The position numbers and the translations under genes were made by a program. From JBBDIX01 sp050486225 (GTDB lineage: Bacteria; Actinomycetota; Nitriliruptoria; Nitriliruptorales; Nitriliruptoraceae): DNA of 64,000 nt. Where the stretch lies: assembly GCA_050486225.1 (NCBI GenBank), contig JBJHCV010000007.1:62001-126000 (forward strand), in the 5' to 3' direction. Shown here in pieces: positions 43,333-51,126 of the stretch; the stretch's first letter is position 1; the number at the start of each line of letters is the position of its first letter. The notes under the pieces were generated by a model. That model ran no database searches, was not told where the DNA came from, and saw only the letters and a list, made by a program, of their open reading frames with translations.

Positions 43333-44265
43333 TCAGATCTCGTCCATGCGCGGGGGGTCGGCCCCTGTACGTGTGCACGTGATCGCCGCGGCACGCGTCG
43401 CGAAGCGCAGTGCGCGCTGCAGGTCGTCGTGACGGAGCCGTTCGAGGTCCTTGGTTCCCCGTCCGTGTCCGTGCGTGTGCAGCCAGTGCAGGAACGCGGC
43501 GGTGAACGAGTCGCCGGCCCCGATGGTGTCGACCACCTCGACCTCGTCACCGGCGACCTCGACACGGTCCCCACCGCGGATGGCCACGGCGCCCGCGGCG
43601 CCACGGGTGACGACGACGAGGCCGGGTGAGCGGCGTCCGGCCGTGCGACCGGCCCAGCCTGCGGCGACGTCGAGCGGGTCGCGCGCGGGGGCCAGCAGGC
43701 GCAGGTCCTGCTCGCTGACCCGCACGACGTCGACGTCGTTGACGATCGCGTCGAGTCGCGCGGCGTACGCGGTCAGGTTGCCGATCGCGGCGGGCCGGAT
43801 GTTGGGGTCGAACGACACGATGCGCCGGCCGTGTTCACGGGTCATCAGGGCACGCAGCGCGGGTCCGGACGTCGGGGAGTCGAGGGCGATGGCCCCGAGC
43901 GACACGTGCAGCGTCGCCTCGAGGGGGAGTTCCGGCATCAGCGGGGCCTGCAGCCCCATCGCGGACGTGCCCGACAGGTAGAACTCGTAGCCGGCGTCTC
44001 CGGCGTCGTCGAGGTGGACGAGCGCCAGGGTGGTCGGGTCTGTGGTCCGCTCCACGAGGTCGACGTCCACGCCCTCGTCTCGCAGGGTGCGCAGCAGGCG
44101 TCGTCCGAACCGGTCGCTCGAGATGCGCGAGAGCAGGTGCGCGTCCGTGCCCAGTCGGCTCAGGCCGAGCGCGACGTTGAAGGGAGAACCGCCCGTGACC
44201 GGCTGGTAGCCGTCGTCACCACCCACGAGGTCGACCAGGGCCTCACCGGCGACGACGATGGACAT
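43333..44265 (-). CDS. PfkB-family carbohydrate kinase (fructokinase-like)
   Basis: 310 residues of the ribokinase fold. The N-terminus has VVAGEALVDLVGG, then the substrate signature GGSPFNVALGLSRLG. The C-terminal anion-hole and catalytic motif DTIGAGDSFTAAFL holds the catalytic Asp. It phosphorylates a sugar, most like fructokinases by GEALVDLV and the SPFNVALG block; ribose or other sugars cannot be excluded. The ATG at 44265 is chosen at the fold start. The alpha/beta hydrolase lies upstream on the same strand, 134 bases away. Confidence 0.9.
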   Translation of the reverse strand: MSIVVAGEALVDLVGGDDGYQPVTGGSPFNVALGLSRLGTDAHLLSRISSDRFGRRLLRTLRDEGVDVDLVERTTDPTTLALVHLDDAGDAGYEFYLSGTSAMGLQAPLMPELPLEATLHVSLGAIALDSPTSGPALRALMTREHGRRIVSFDPNIRPAAIGNLTAYAARLDAIVNDVDVVRVSEQDLRLLAPARDPLDVAAGWAGRTAGRRSPGLVVVTRGAAGAVAIRGGDRVEVAGDEVEVVDTIGAGDSFTAAFLHWLHTHGHGRGTKDLERLRHDDLQRALRFATRAAAITCTRTGADPPRMDEI

Positions 44266-44399
44266 CGGGACCTCGGGATCGAAGGACGGCAGGGGCCGGA
44301 CACGCGCACGGGGCGCGAGTATCGCAGGCACGGCAGGTGCCGGGGTACCGGTGACTGGACGAATGGGGGGCGTCCGCACCCGGCCCGATCACCCGCCGG

Positions 44400-45302
44400 T
44401 CAACTGCCGGTCGGCGGCCCGTCCGTCGGCGGCCTGTCGATCCCGGATCGGCCCGTGGCCGGATGGACCGTGTCGAGCAGGGTTCGCAGGGCGTCCACCA
44501 CCAGTTCGGGCCGTTCCTCGTGTGGGGTGTGCCCGGCGTCATCGAGCAGTACGAAGCGCGCGCCGGGGATCGCGGCCGCGGTGCGGCGGTTCCACTCCGG
44601 CCGAACCCGTCGGTCCGAGGATCCGGCGACCACGAGCGTGGGCACGTCGATGCGCGGCAGCAGGCTCCGCAGGTCCGGTGGTGCATCGGCGACCATCGTC
44701 TCCACCAGTGCCCGCGCCCATCCGGGTTGGCGGACGGCGTCGAGGTAGACGGCGAGGTCGTCGTCGCTGACACGCGTCGGGTCGTGCCACCAGCGGCCAA
44801 TTCGTTCGGCGCCGAGTTCCCGGCTCGCACGGCGGGCCATGAGTTCCAGGGTCGCGCGGGCAGGCGGGGTTCGCAGCAGGGGGCGCAGGCGGGCCGGCGG
44901 TCCGGGGTCTCCGGTGATCGCCGGGCCGATCAGCGCGAGCCCCGCGACCCGGGTGGGGTACCGCCCGAAGGTCTCCAGCGCGATCGTGCCCCCGGCGGAG
45001 GCGCCGACGATCACGGCCTGGTCGACGCCGAGGTGGTCGAGCAGGCGCACGGCGATGCGCGACGTGGCCTCCCGGGTGTACGGGTTGCCGCGCCGCCACT
45101 CGCCCCGTCGGGGTCGCTGCGTGCGCCCGAACCCCGGCCGGTCGAACGCGATCACCCGGTGGGTCGTGGACAGTCCGGTGACCACGTGACGCCACGTCTC
45201 CACGTTGCCGTGGTAGTGGTGCAGCAGCAGCACTGCGGGGGCGTCCACGGGGCCTGCGACGACGTGGTGCACGTCGACGCCCGCGAGGTTCACGAAGGGC
45301 AC
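44400..45302 (-). CDS. Alpha/beta-fold hydrolase
   Basis: 300 residues. The oxyanion-hole motif LLLHHYHGNVETW, DRPGFGRTQRP, nucleophile elbow VGASAGGTIALE (Ser near residue 107), acid VAGSSDRRVRPEW and catalytic His LDDAGHTPHEE are all present. No signal peptide is seen. It could be an esterase, epoxide hydrolase or C-C hydrolase; the substrate is unknown. GTG at 45302 with GGAG 6 bases upstream. It is divergent from the CD225 gene, and TAACCT/TAGGGT in the 69-base gap could serve as -10 elements on both strands. Confidence 0.87.
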   Translation of the reverse strand: MPFVNLAGVDVHHVVAGPVDAPAVLLLHHYHGNVETWRHVVTGLSTTHRVIAFDRPGFGRTQRPRRGEWRRGNPYTREATSRIAVRLLDHLGVDQAVIVGASAGGTIALETFGRYPTRVAGLALIGPAITGDPGPPARLRPLLRTPPARATLELMARRASRELGAERIGRWWHDPTRVSDDDLAVYLDAVRQPGWARALVETMVADAPPDLRSLLPRIDVPTLVVAGSSDRRVRPEWNRRTAAAIPGARFVLLDDAGHTPHEERPELVVDALRTLLDTVHPATGRSGIDRPPTDGPPTGS

Positions 45303-45371
45303 GGTGCTCCGTTCCGGTGCCTGGTGGCACACGCTCAGGTTAGGGTTCCGGCACCTACACGGAGTCGACGC

Positions 45372-45809
45372 ATGAGTGACGGAAATCCCCAGGCCGGCTG
45401 GTACGACGACCCGGAGAACCCGGGCCAGTTGCGCTGGTGGGACGGTGAACGCTGGGGCGACCAGCGTCGGCCCGCACCCAGCGGGGAGCCCGGTGGGGAC
45501 GCCTCGCCGGCGGCCACGCCGGCCCCGGCAGCCGCCGGTGACGGAGGTGCACCGGTCCGGGTCGACACGTGGCTGTGGCAGTCGATCGTGGCGACGCTGC
45601 TGTGCTGCCTGCCCATCGGGATCGCCGCCATCATCTTCTCCGCCCAGGCCCAGTCCGCGATCAACGTGGGGGACCACGCGAAGGCGCAGGAGAAGGCGCG
45701 GCTCGCGAAGACCCTGACGATCGTGGCCGTGGTGTTCGGACTGCTGTTCGTGGGCGGATGGATCCTCATGGTCGTGGTGGGAGGACTGGCCTACGGAACC
45801 GGCTTCTGA
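45372..45809 (+). CDS. DUF2510-CD225 (dispanin-like) membrane protein
   Basis: 145 residues. The N-terminus is a DUF2510 module (GWYDDPENPGQLRWWDGERW), followed by a Pro/Ala linker and a CD225/dispanin two-helix membrane domain. The domain contains WLWQSIVATLLCCLPIGIAA, with the conserved double Cys-Leu-Pro, and KARLAKTLTIVAVVFG. Function in bacteria is unknown. The DUF2752 gene starts one base after its stop, so the two are an operon. Confidence 0.88.
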   Translation: MSDGNPQAGWYDDPENPGQLRWWDGERWGDQRRPAPSGEPGGDASPAATPAPAAAGDGGAPVRVDTWLWQSIVATLLCCLPIGIAAIIFSAQAQSAINVGDHAKAQEKARLAKTLTIVAVVFGLLFVGGWILMVVVGGLAYGTGF

Positions 45810-45810
45810 C

Positions 45811-46281
45811 GTGACCACTCCGTCGGCACACGCGCGGTCCACCCTTCGTGCCGACGTGTCGCGGGTGGTGTCCGGTCTGCCTCGGTGGGCCACTCCGGTG
45901 ACCGTCGCAGCGGGCGCCCTGGTCGCGTGTGTCTCACTGGTCGCGTTCGACCCGACTCGCCGATCCCTGCCCGGCGGCTGCCCGTTCCGTGCGATCACGG
46001 GACTCGAGTGTCCGGGCTGCGGCGCGACGCGCGCCGTGTACGCCCTGACCCAGGGTGACGTGCTGCGTGCGGTCGACCACAACGTGCTGGTCGTCGCACT
46101 CGTGCCACTGCTCGTGTGGGCGTGGTCGGGGTGGCTGCGTCACCGCCTCGGTCGTCGGCCGACGGCGCCGACACTGGCTCCCGTGACCATCCACGGCATC
46201 GCCGTCACCATCGCCCTGTTCTGGGTGGCGCGCAACCTGCCGGGCATGACGTGGCTCGCGTCGAGCCCGGGGTTCACCTGA
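45811..46281 (+). CDS. DUF2752 membrane protein
   Basis: 156 residues, three predicted membrane helices. The diagnostic cysteine motif CPFRAITGLECPGCGATRAVYAL lies between helices one and two. The family is widespread and uncharacterised; the CPGCG motif suggests metal or redox chemistry at the membrane face. GTG start one base after the CD225 gene, a frequent actinobacterial pairing. Confidence 0.88.
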   Translation: MTTPSAHARSTLRADVSRVVSGLPRWATPVTVAAGALVACVSLVAFDPTRRSLPGGCPFRAITGLECPGCGATRAVYALTQGDVLRAVDHNVLVVALVPLLVWAWSGWLRHRLGRRPTAPTLAPVTIHGIAVTIALFWVARNLPGMTWLASSPGFT

Positions 46282-46353
46282 TCTGGGCAGTTCGCACGAC
46301 CCGGCGAGTCTCCGTGCGGGTTGCCGCCTGACGGGGCGGGGGTGCGGCGTCGG

Positions 46354-46359
46354 TAGGAT
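46354..46359 (+). promoter_or_regulatory. -10 element giving a leaderless metG transcript
   Basis: TAGGAT (46354-46359) ends 6 bases before the metG ATG (46366), with no room for a ribosome site. This TANNNT-to-start spacing is the hallmark of leaderless mRNAs in actinobacteria, with transcription expected to begin at the A of ATG. Confidence 0.6.
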
Positions 46360-46365
46360 TCCGGC

Positions 46366-48033
46366 ATGAGTCCCTCCGACACCGCCCGTCACGTCCTGGT
46401 CGCCGTGGCCTGGCCGTACGCCAACGGTTCCCTGCATCTCGGGCACCTCGCTGGCGCGTACCTGCCTGCGGACATCTTCGCCCGCTACCACCGCATCGCC
46501 GGCAACCGGGTGCTGATGGTGTCGGGCAGTGACGCGCACGGCACGCCCATCACGGTGCGCGCCGACCAGGAGGGCGTCGCCCCTGCGGACGTGGTGAACC
46601 GCTTCCACCCGGAGTTCCTCCGCTACTGGGACGAACTGGGCATCTCGTTCGACCTGTTCACCACCACGATGACCGACAACCACGCGCGGGTCACCCACGA
46701 GATCTTCCGAGGTCTGCGGGACAACGGGTTCATCGAGGCGCGCACCACCGACCAGTTCTACGACCCGCAGGCTGGCCGGTTCCTGCCCGACCGCTACGTG
46801 GAGGGCACGTGCCCGTCGTGCGGGGCCGCGGACGCGCGTGGCGACCAGTGCGACACGTGTGGCAAGACACTCGACCCCGTGGACCTGATCGACCCTCGGT
46901 CCAAACTCACCGGGGCGATTCCCGAGGTTCGTCCGACCGAGCACTACTTCATCCTGCTGTCCCGCCTGCAGGAACGGGTCGCGGCGTGGCTCGAGGAACG
47001 TGAGGGCTGGCGCAACCACGTCATCAACTGGGCGCTCGGCTTCGTCCGCGAAGGGCTGCACGACCGGGCGATCACCCGCGACATCGCCTGGGGCGTGCCC
47101 ATCCCCGACGACGCCGAACTCGACGCACCCAACGACAAGCGCATCTACGTGTGGTTCGAGGCCGTCATCGGCTACCTGTCCGCCGCGCAGGAGTGGGCGC
47201 AGATCCAGGGCGAACCCGACGCGTGGAAGGCCTGGTGGCTCGACCCGGCGGGGGAGACCTACTACTTCATCGGCAAGGACAACATCCCGTTCCACGCCGT
47301 GTACTGGCCCGCGCAGCTCATGGGAGCCGGGGACTACAACCTGCCGACCAACGTGCCCGCCAACCAGTACGTCACGTTCAGGGGCGCCAAGGCGTCCAAG
47401 TCGCACGGGGTCGGCCGGTCGCTGCTCGACTACCTCGACGCCTACCAGCCCGACGCGCTGCGCTACGCGGTGGCGACCAACCTGCCCGAGTACAACGACG
47501 TCGACCTGACCGAGGACGAACTCGTCCGCAGGATCAACGACGAACTCGTCGCGACCTGGGGCAACCTCGTCAACCGGGTGCTGGCGATGACCGCGAAGAA
47601 CTTCGACGGTCGGGTCCCGGAGTTCGGCGACGTCACCGACCAGGACGCCGCGCTGCTCGACACGGTCGACGGACACCTGGCCGAGGCGGGACGCCTGCTG
47701 GAGGCCGTCGAACTGCGTCGGGCCCTCAAGGAGGCGATGGCGGGGGCGCAGGCCACCAACGCGTACCTCAACGCGCTCGAACCGTGGCAGACCGCGAAGA
47801 CCGACCTCGCTCGCACCGGCACCACGCTCGCGACCGCGCTGCAGGCCATCGCGGGGCTCAACGTCGCGTTCGCGCCGTTCACGCCGTTCGCGTCGGCCCG
47901 ACTCGACGAGTGGCTCGGTGGGGACGGTGACCTGATCGGCCGGGGGTGGGCCCGACCGACACTGGTCCCGGGTGCCACCATCGCGAAGCCGTCACCGCTC
48001 TTCCAGAAGGTCGAGCTCCCCGACGAGGAGTGA
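46366..48033 (+). CDS. metG: Methionyl-tRNA synthetase
   Basis: Charges initiator and elongator tRNA-Met. 555 residues, class I. HIGH-type motif in YANGSLHLGHLAGAY; zinc knuckle CPSCGAADARGDQCDTCG (four Cys); signature loop GAKASKSHG, where the usual KMSKS methionine is Ala but both key lysines remain; an anticodon-binding helical domain follows. No C-terminal tRNA-binding EMAP domain. Translation seems to start from a leaderless mRNA. An imperfect hairpin (about 48048-48073) follows the stop and may terminate it. Confidence 0.95.
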   Translation: MSPSDTARHVLVAVAWPYANGSLHLGHLAGAYLPADIFARYHRIAGNRVLMVSGSDAHGTPITVRADQEGVAPADVVNRFHPEFLRYWDELGISFDLFTTTMTDNHARVTHEIFRGLRDNGFIEARTTDQFYDPQAGRFLPDRYVEGTCPSCGAADARGDQCDTCGKTLDPVDLIDPRSKLTGAIPEVRPTEHYFILLSRLQERVAAWLEEREGWRNHVINWALGFVREGLHDRAITRDIAWGVPIPDDAELDAPNDKRIYVWFEAVIGYLSAAQEWAQIQGEPDAWKAWWLDPAGETYYFIGKDNIPFHAVYWPAQLMGAGDYNLPTNVPANQYVTFRGAKASKSHGVGRSLLDYLDAYQPDALRYAVATNLPEYNDVDLTEDELVRRINDELVATWGNLVNRVLAMTAKNFDGRVPEFGDVTDQDAALLDTVDGHLAEAGRLLEAVELRRALKEAMAGAQATNAYLNALEPWQTAKTDLARTGTTLATALQAIAGLNVAFAPFTPFASARLDEWLGGDGDLIGRGWARPTLVPGATIAKPSPLFQKVELPDEE

Positions 48034-48629
48034 GTCCGGCGGACGTGCGCCCGACGCAACCCGTCGGCGGGCGTACGAGCGTCATCGACCCCTGACCGGC
48101 ACGTAACCGTCCCGTGACACGTGGCCGGCACCCTGCAGCGGTCGGATCGCGTGGTTGCTCCCGCTCGCGCGGTCCGGTGCGAAGGTCGGTGACGGGTCTG
48201 CTCTCCCCAGATCCCGTGCATCGTGTCGCTGCTGGAGGGTGGCCCGCACTGCCTCTCCCGTCCTGGGGTCACCCTCCCGCAGCGCGACGCTCGCGACGGT
48301 CACGTCACGCCGGTGGCCCCCCAGGGGCCGTCGACGCGGGACGGTCTGCTCCACCCTCCCCGAGCCATCGAGCGATGGCGAGGTCGAAGTCGCGGTCCGG
48401 CGGCGGTTTGAGACCTTCGTGAGACCACGGGGACTCACGCTGGGTCCGAACACCTCGAGGGGGCGGGGTGGGACGGACCGGACGTCGGGGCGGTCGCGAG
48501 ACCATGGCTGACCCTGTTCAGTGACGCAGCACCCGCAGGTGGGCCGTCACTCGAGGGTACGACCGTCAACCGGACAGGTCACCTGTCCGTCATGGCGCGG
48601 TGACCGGACGGGTCCGTGCGTGCCACGTC
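48034..48629. other. 596-base intergenic region without a convincing gene
   Basis: No frame here combines a credible start, ribosome site, codon bias and recognisable motif. A minus-strand open frame (to 48082) has intermediate codon bias but no family resemblance. The left end holds a hairpin that may end metG transcription (CGCCC with GGGCG, GACG with CGTC). The rest shows nothing I can name. Confidence 0.5.
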
Positions 48630-49139
48630 TCAGCGGTCGGGTGGCACCACGCACGCTCGTTCGGACGCGAGGCGGCGCCGCAGTGCCCAGGCGAGCAGGA
48701 CGATCCCTGCGATCGCGAGCAGGGGTTGGACCGGTTCGAAGAATGCCAGCGCACCATTTGCCCCGAGCGCCAGGACCACGAGCGCGTTGCACGTCGGGCA
48801 GCCGATGGCGAACACGGCCAACAGTCCGCCGGCGGCGAAGCGCTTCTCGTCCCCGCCGAGCCGGTCCGGGCCGTCATCGGTGGGCTCGGCAGCGCCGGGT
48901 GTGGATCCGCCGACCGGTGTGGCGACGGCGACCGGTGCACGGTCGCGGACGTAGGTGGCGAGCAGCAGTCCGGCCAGCACCGACGTGACGATCCACGCGG
49001 GGTACGCCCAGGTCGGCGCCTCGATCTGTCGTCCGAACACCGGGTTGGCTACGAGGTCCGTCGGCAGCCCGAGGAGCAGACCCGATCCGAGGATCGCAAG
49101 GGCGGCAGCTCCCCAGCGTCGTGGAGTCCAGTCGCGCAC
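48630..49139 (-). CDS. Four-helix membrane protein with GCPTCN motif
   Basis: 169 residues, about four membrane helices (residues 8-30, 48-65, 100-122, 130-152) and an acidic loop between helices two and three. The third helix begins AIGCPTCNALVVLALG; this Cys-Pro-x-Cys-Asn segment recurs in a family of actinobacterial membrane proteins of unknown role and could bind a metal or form a redox pair. GTG start with GAGG 6 bases upstream. tRNA-Arg lies upstream on the same strand. Confidence 0.75.
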   Translation of the reverse strand: MRDWTPRRWGAAALAILGSGLLLGLPTDLVANPVFGRQIEAPTWAYPAWIVTSVLAGLLLATYVRDRAPVAVATPVGGSTPGAAEPTDDGPDRLGGDEKRFAAGGLLAVFAIGCPTCNALVVLALGANGALAFFEPVQPLLAIAGIVLLAWALRRRLASERACVVPPDR

Positions 49140-49194
49140 GTGTGCCTCGTTCGTCGTGACGTCTGCAGGTGGTACCTCGCGACCCCGCGAGACG

Positions 49195-49267
49195 CGCCCT
49201 CGGCAGGATTCGAACCTGCGGCCTGCGGTTTAGGAAACCGTTGCTCTATCCCCTGAGCTACGAGGGC
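49195..49267 (-). tRNA. tRNA-Arg (anticodon CCT)
   Basis: 73-base cloverleaf: acceptor GCCCTCG/CGAGGGC, D-stem GCTC/GAGC, anticodon loop TTCCTAA (CCT, Arg AGG), T-arm GCAGG/CCTGC with TTCGAAT. Discriminator G, no encoded CCA. The first anticodon-stem pair (27-43) is a mismatch, as in tRNA-Thr of this window. Confidence 0.95.
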
Positions 49268-49649
49268 GGGGTGGCTGGATCTGAACCAGCCAACGGTGGT
49301 GTCGGCGATGATGGTAGGGCAGGAGTCACGCAGGCTGCCGTGGACGCCGGGTTGGGTGAACTCGCCGAGACCGTCGGGGTCGAGTCCCACTCGCCGTGGG
49401 AGACTGATCGCTCGAGAGTGCGTGCAGGACGGGCCGTTGCCGCGAGAACCGGGCCGGGGGCAACCTCACCACCGCGGAGATCGAGAACGCCATCCTGAGG
49501 GGCCGTTCGGCACTGGCTCCACGCGACGTTGCCGCCGATGATCACGGAAGGCTGCGGTCCGAGTTCGCTGCGGTACGAGCGCGTCGTCGGGTGGGCGGGA
49601 CACCGCACCTCTCGAGCGGTGAGTCCGAGCATCCGGGGAGGTGGGCCAG
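49268..49649. other. Intergenic region with hairpin and a coding-like remnant
   Basis: TGGCTGG (49272-49278) and CCAGCCA (49286-49292) form a hairpin directly upstream of tRNA-Arg. From 49408 a plus-strand frame stays open into the next gene and reads like protein around 49444-49600 (NLTTAEIENAILRGRSALAP), but has no start codon before 49591. It may be the tail of a lost gene. Confidence 0.4.
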
Positions 49650-50498
49650 GTGCGGGTTCCGGTGCCCCGGCAGGGGACGAGGTGGCGACTCCTGGTTGCC
49701 GTGCTCATCGTCGCCGCGTCCGGCTGCAGCAGCGAGCCGCTGGACGCATCTGCGACAGTCGATCTCGAGGCGGGTTGGACCCTGATCGGGGCGTTCGACT
49801 GGCCGGTCGAGCCCGGCTTCGGCGGACTCAACACGGTCGGCCCGATGTCGCCCGACGGGGAGATCCCCGCGGACCGCTGGCCCGCCGACGGCTTCTACGC
49901 GGCCGAGGCACAGCGTTCGGCCGATGACCTGACGGTCCTCAGTCTGAGGTTGCGGCGCTGGGTCTCGTGCGACGACCTGGTCGACTCGCCGTGCCCTCCG
50001 GACGAGTCGGTCACCGACGAGGATCGTCGGATCACCTCGGACCCAACCAGCGTGGTGGAGCGAACCGTGTCGACCGCCAGTGTCGGCGTCGTGCTCGTCC
50101 CGATACACGACTCCGGGCTCGGGGTGCTGAGGGTTGTCGAAGGAGATCCCGGTGCCTTCGCGACGCTGTTGACTCACGGGATGGACCCGGCCTACCGCGT
50201 GTGGGTGTATGAGCCGTTCCGCGGAGGAGCGAGCGTTGCCTCGATCCAGCGAGACCTCCTGGAACGGAGCCTGGATCCGGACTTCCCGTTCGGCGTGGAC
50301 TACACCGCGGAACGTGACGCGGCAGATCCGGTCGCCTATCGAGGACCGCTGGGGGTGTCGTTGCTGGCAGATCCGACGTGGATCGGTGCCGACCGATGGC
50401 CGCCGGGACCCGACGGGCTGTACGGGTGGCAGGTCCTGACGCTCGAGGTCCGTGACGGGCAGCCCATCCTCCACTTCCTGGCAGCTCCGGGACCGTGA
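49650..50498 (+). CDS. Secreted lipoprotein of unknown function
   Basis: 282 residues, family not recognised. Signal peptide with lipobox AASGC (Cys near 26). The mature part has a mixed alpha/beta look, one likely disulfide (VSCDDLVDSPCPPDE), and a Trp/Gly/Pro-rich C-terminus (WIGADRWPPGPDGLYGW). GTG at 49650 is favoured over 49641 because GGGGAG then sits 9 bases upstream. The BP74-like lipoprotein gene follows 28 bases later, so the pair is probably co-expressed. Confidence 0.7.
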   Translation: MRVPVPRQGTRWRLLVAVLIVAASGCSSEPLDASATVDLEAGWTLIGAFDWPVEPGFGGLNTVGPMSPDGEIPADRWPADGFYAAEAQRSADDLTVLSLRLRRWVSCDDLVDSPCPPDESVTDEDRRITSDPTSVVERTVSTASVGVVLVPIHDSGLGVLRVVEGDPGAFATLLTHGMDPAYRVWVYEPFRGGASVASIQRDLLERSLDPDFPFGVDYTAERDAADPVAYRGPLGVSLLADPTWIGADRWPPGPDGLYGWQVLTLEVRDGQPILHFLAAPGP

Positions 50499-50526
50499 TG
50501 AGCGACAGCGATCATCGGAGGCGATC

Positions 50527-51000
50527 ATGTCCATCTGTCTGCGTGGCTCCGTCCGTTCCCACCGTGGCTCGATCCGTGATCGCGTCGTGGTCCGCGCGTT
50601 CGGCGTGACGCTCCTGGGGGCCGTCGCACTCGGATGCGCCGCCGACACCCCGCCGTCCCGTGTCCCCGACATCCCGGACGGGGCGGTGGTCGCCACGTTC
50701 GAGACCGCCTCCGGGTCGTTCCGCGTGGTGATCACGGACGAGACGTCGGTTCGCCGCGTCCTCGACGGCACTGTCGGCGAGCACGTCGGTGTCCCGAACG
50801 GGCGACTCGTCGAGGGCGATGGCGGGGTGAATGCACCCCACGACTGGCATCTCGTCGACGTCGAGGTGGTCGACATGACCATGGAACTGTGCGACGGGAC
50901 CGTGGACTACCTCAACGAGATCGGTCTGGATCGCTTCATGACGGAGCACACCGATCGCTTCTGTCCCTGGGGAGCGGTCCTCGTCGACGTGGCCGAGTAG
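50527..51000 (+). CDS. BP74-like domain lipoprotein
   Basis: 157 residues. Lipobox ALGCAAD follows a hydrophobic stretch (Cys near 37). The mature protein resembles the N-terminal domain of the calmodulin-binding protein BP74: VVATFETASGSFRVVITDE, GRLVEGDGGVNAPHDWHL, VEVVDMTMELCDGTVDYL and FCPWGAVLVDV, including the two conserved Cys. The fold is known from eukaryotes and scattered bacteria; its bacterial role is unknown. GGAGG lies 6 bases before the ATG. Confidence 0.75.
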   Translation: MSICLRGSVRSHRGSIRDRVVVRAFGVTLLGAVALGCAADTPPSRVPDIPDGAVVATFETASGSFRVVITDETSVRRVLDGTVGEHVGVPNGRLVEGDGGVNAPHDWHLVDVEVVDMTMELCDGTVDYLNEIGLDRFMTEHTDRFCPWGAVLVDVAE

Positions 51001-51126
51001 TTCCCGACCTCGGTCCACGCATCGACGCGGGTGAGGCTGGCAGCCGGTCCGCCGACACCGCGCCCCGGGCTGTCCTGCCTTCTCGGCCGTGGTGTCACCG
51101 CGTTCGCTGGGAGCGACGGTCTCTCC

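Noticed and set aside
48082..48453. Minus-strand open frame in the intergenic stretch after metG
   Set aside because: Codon bias is intermediate, there is no ribosome site, and no segment resembles a known family.
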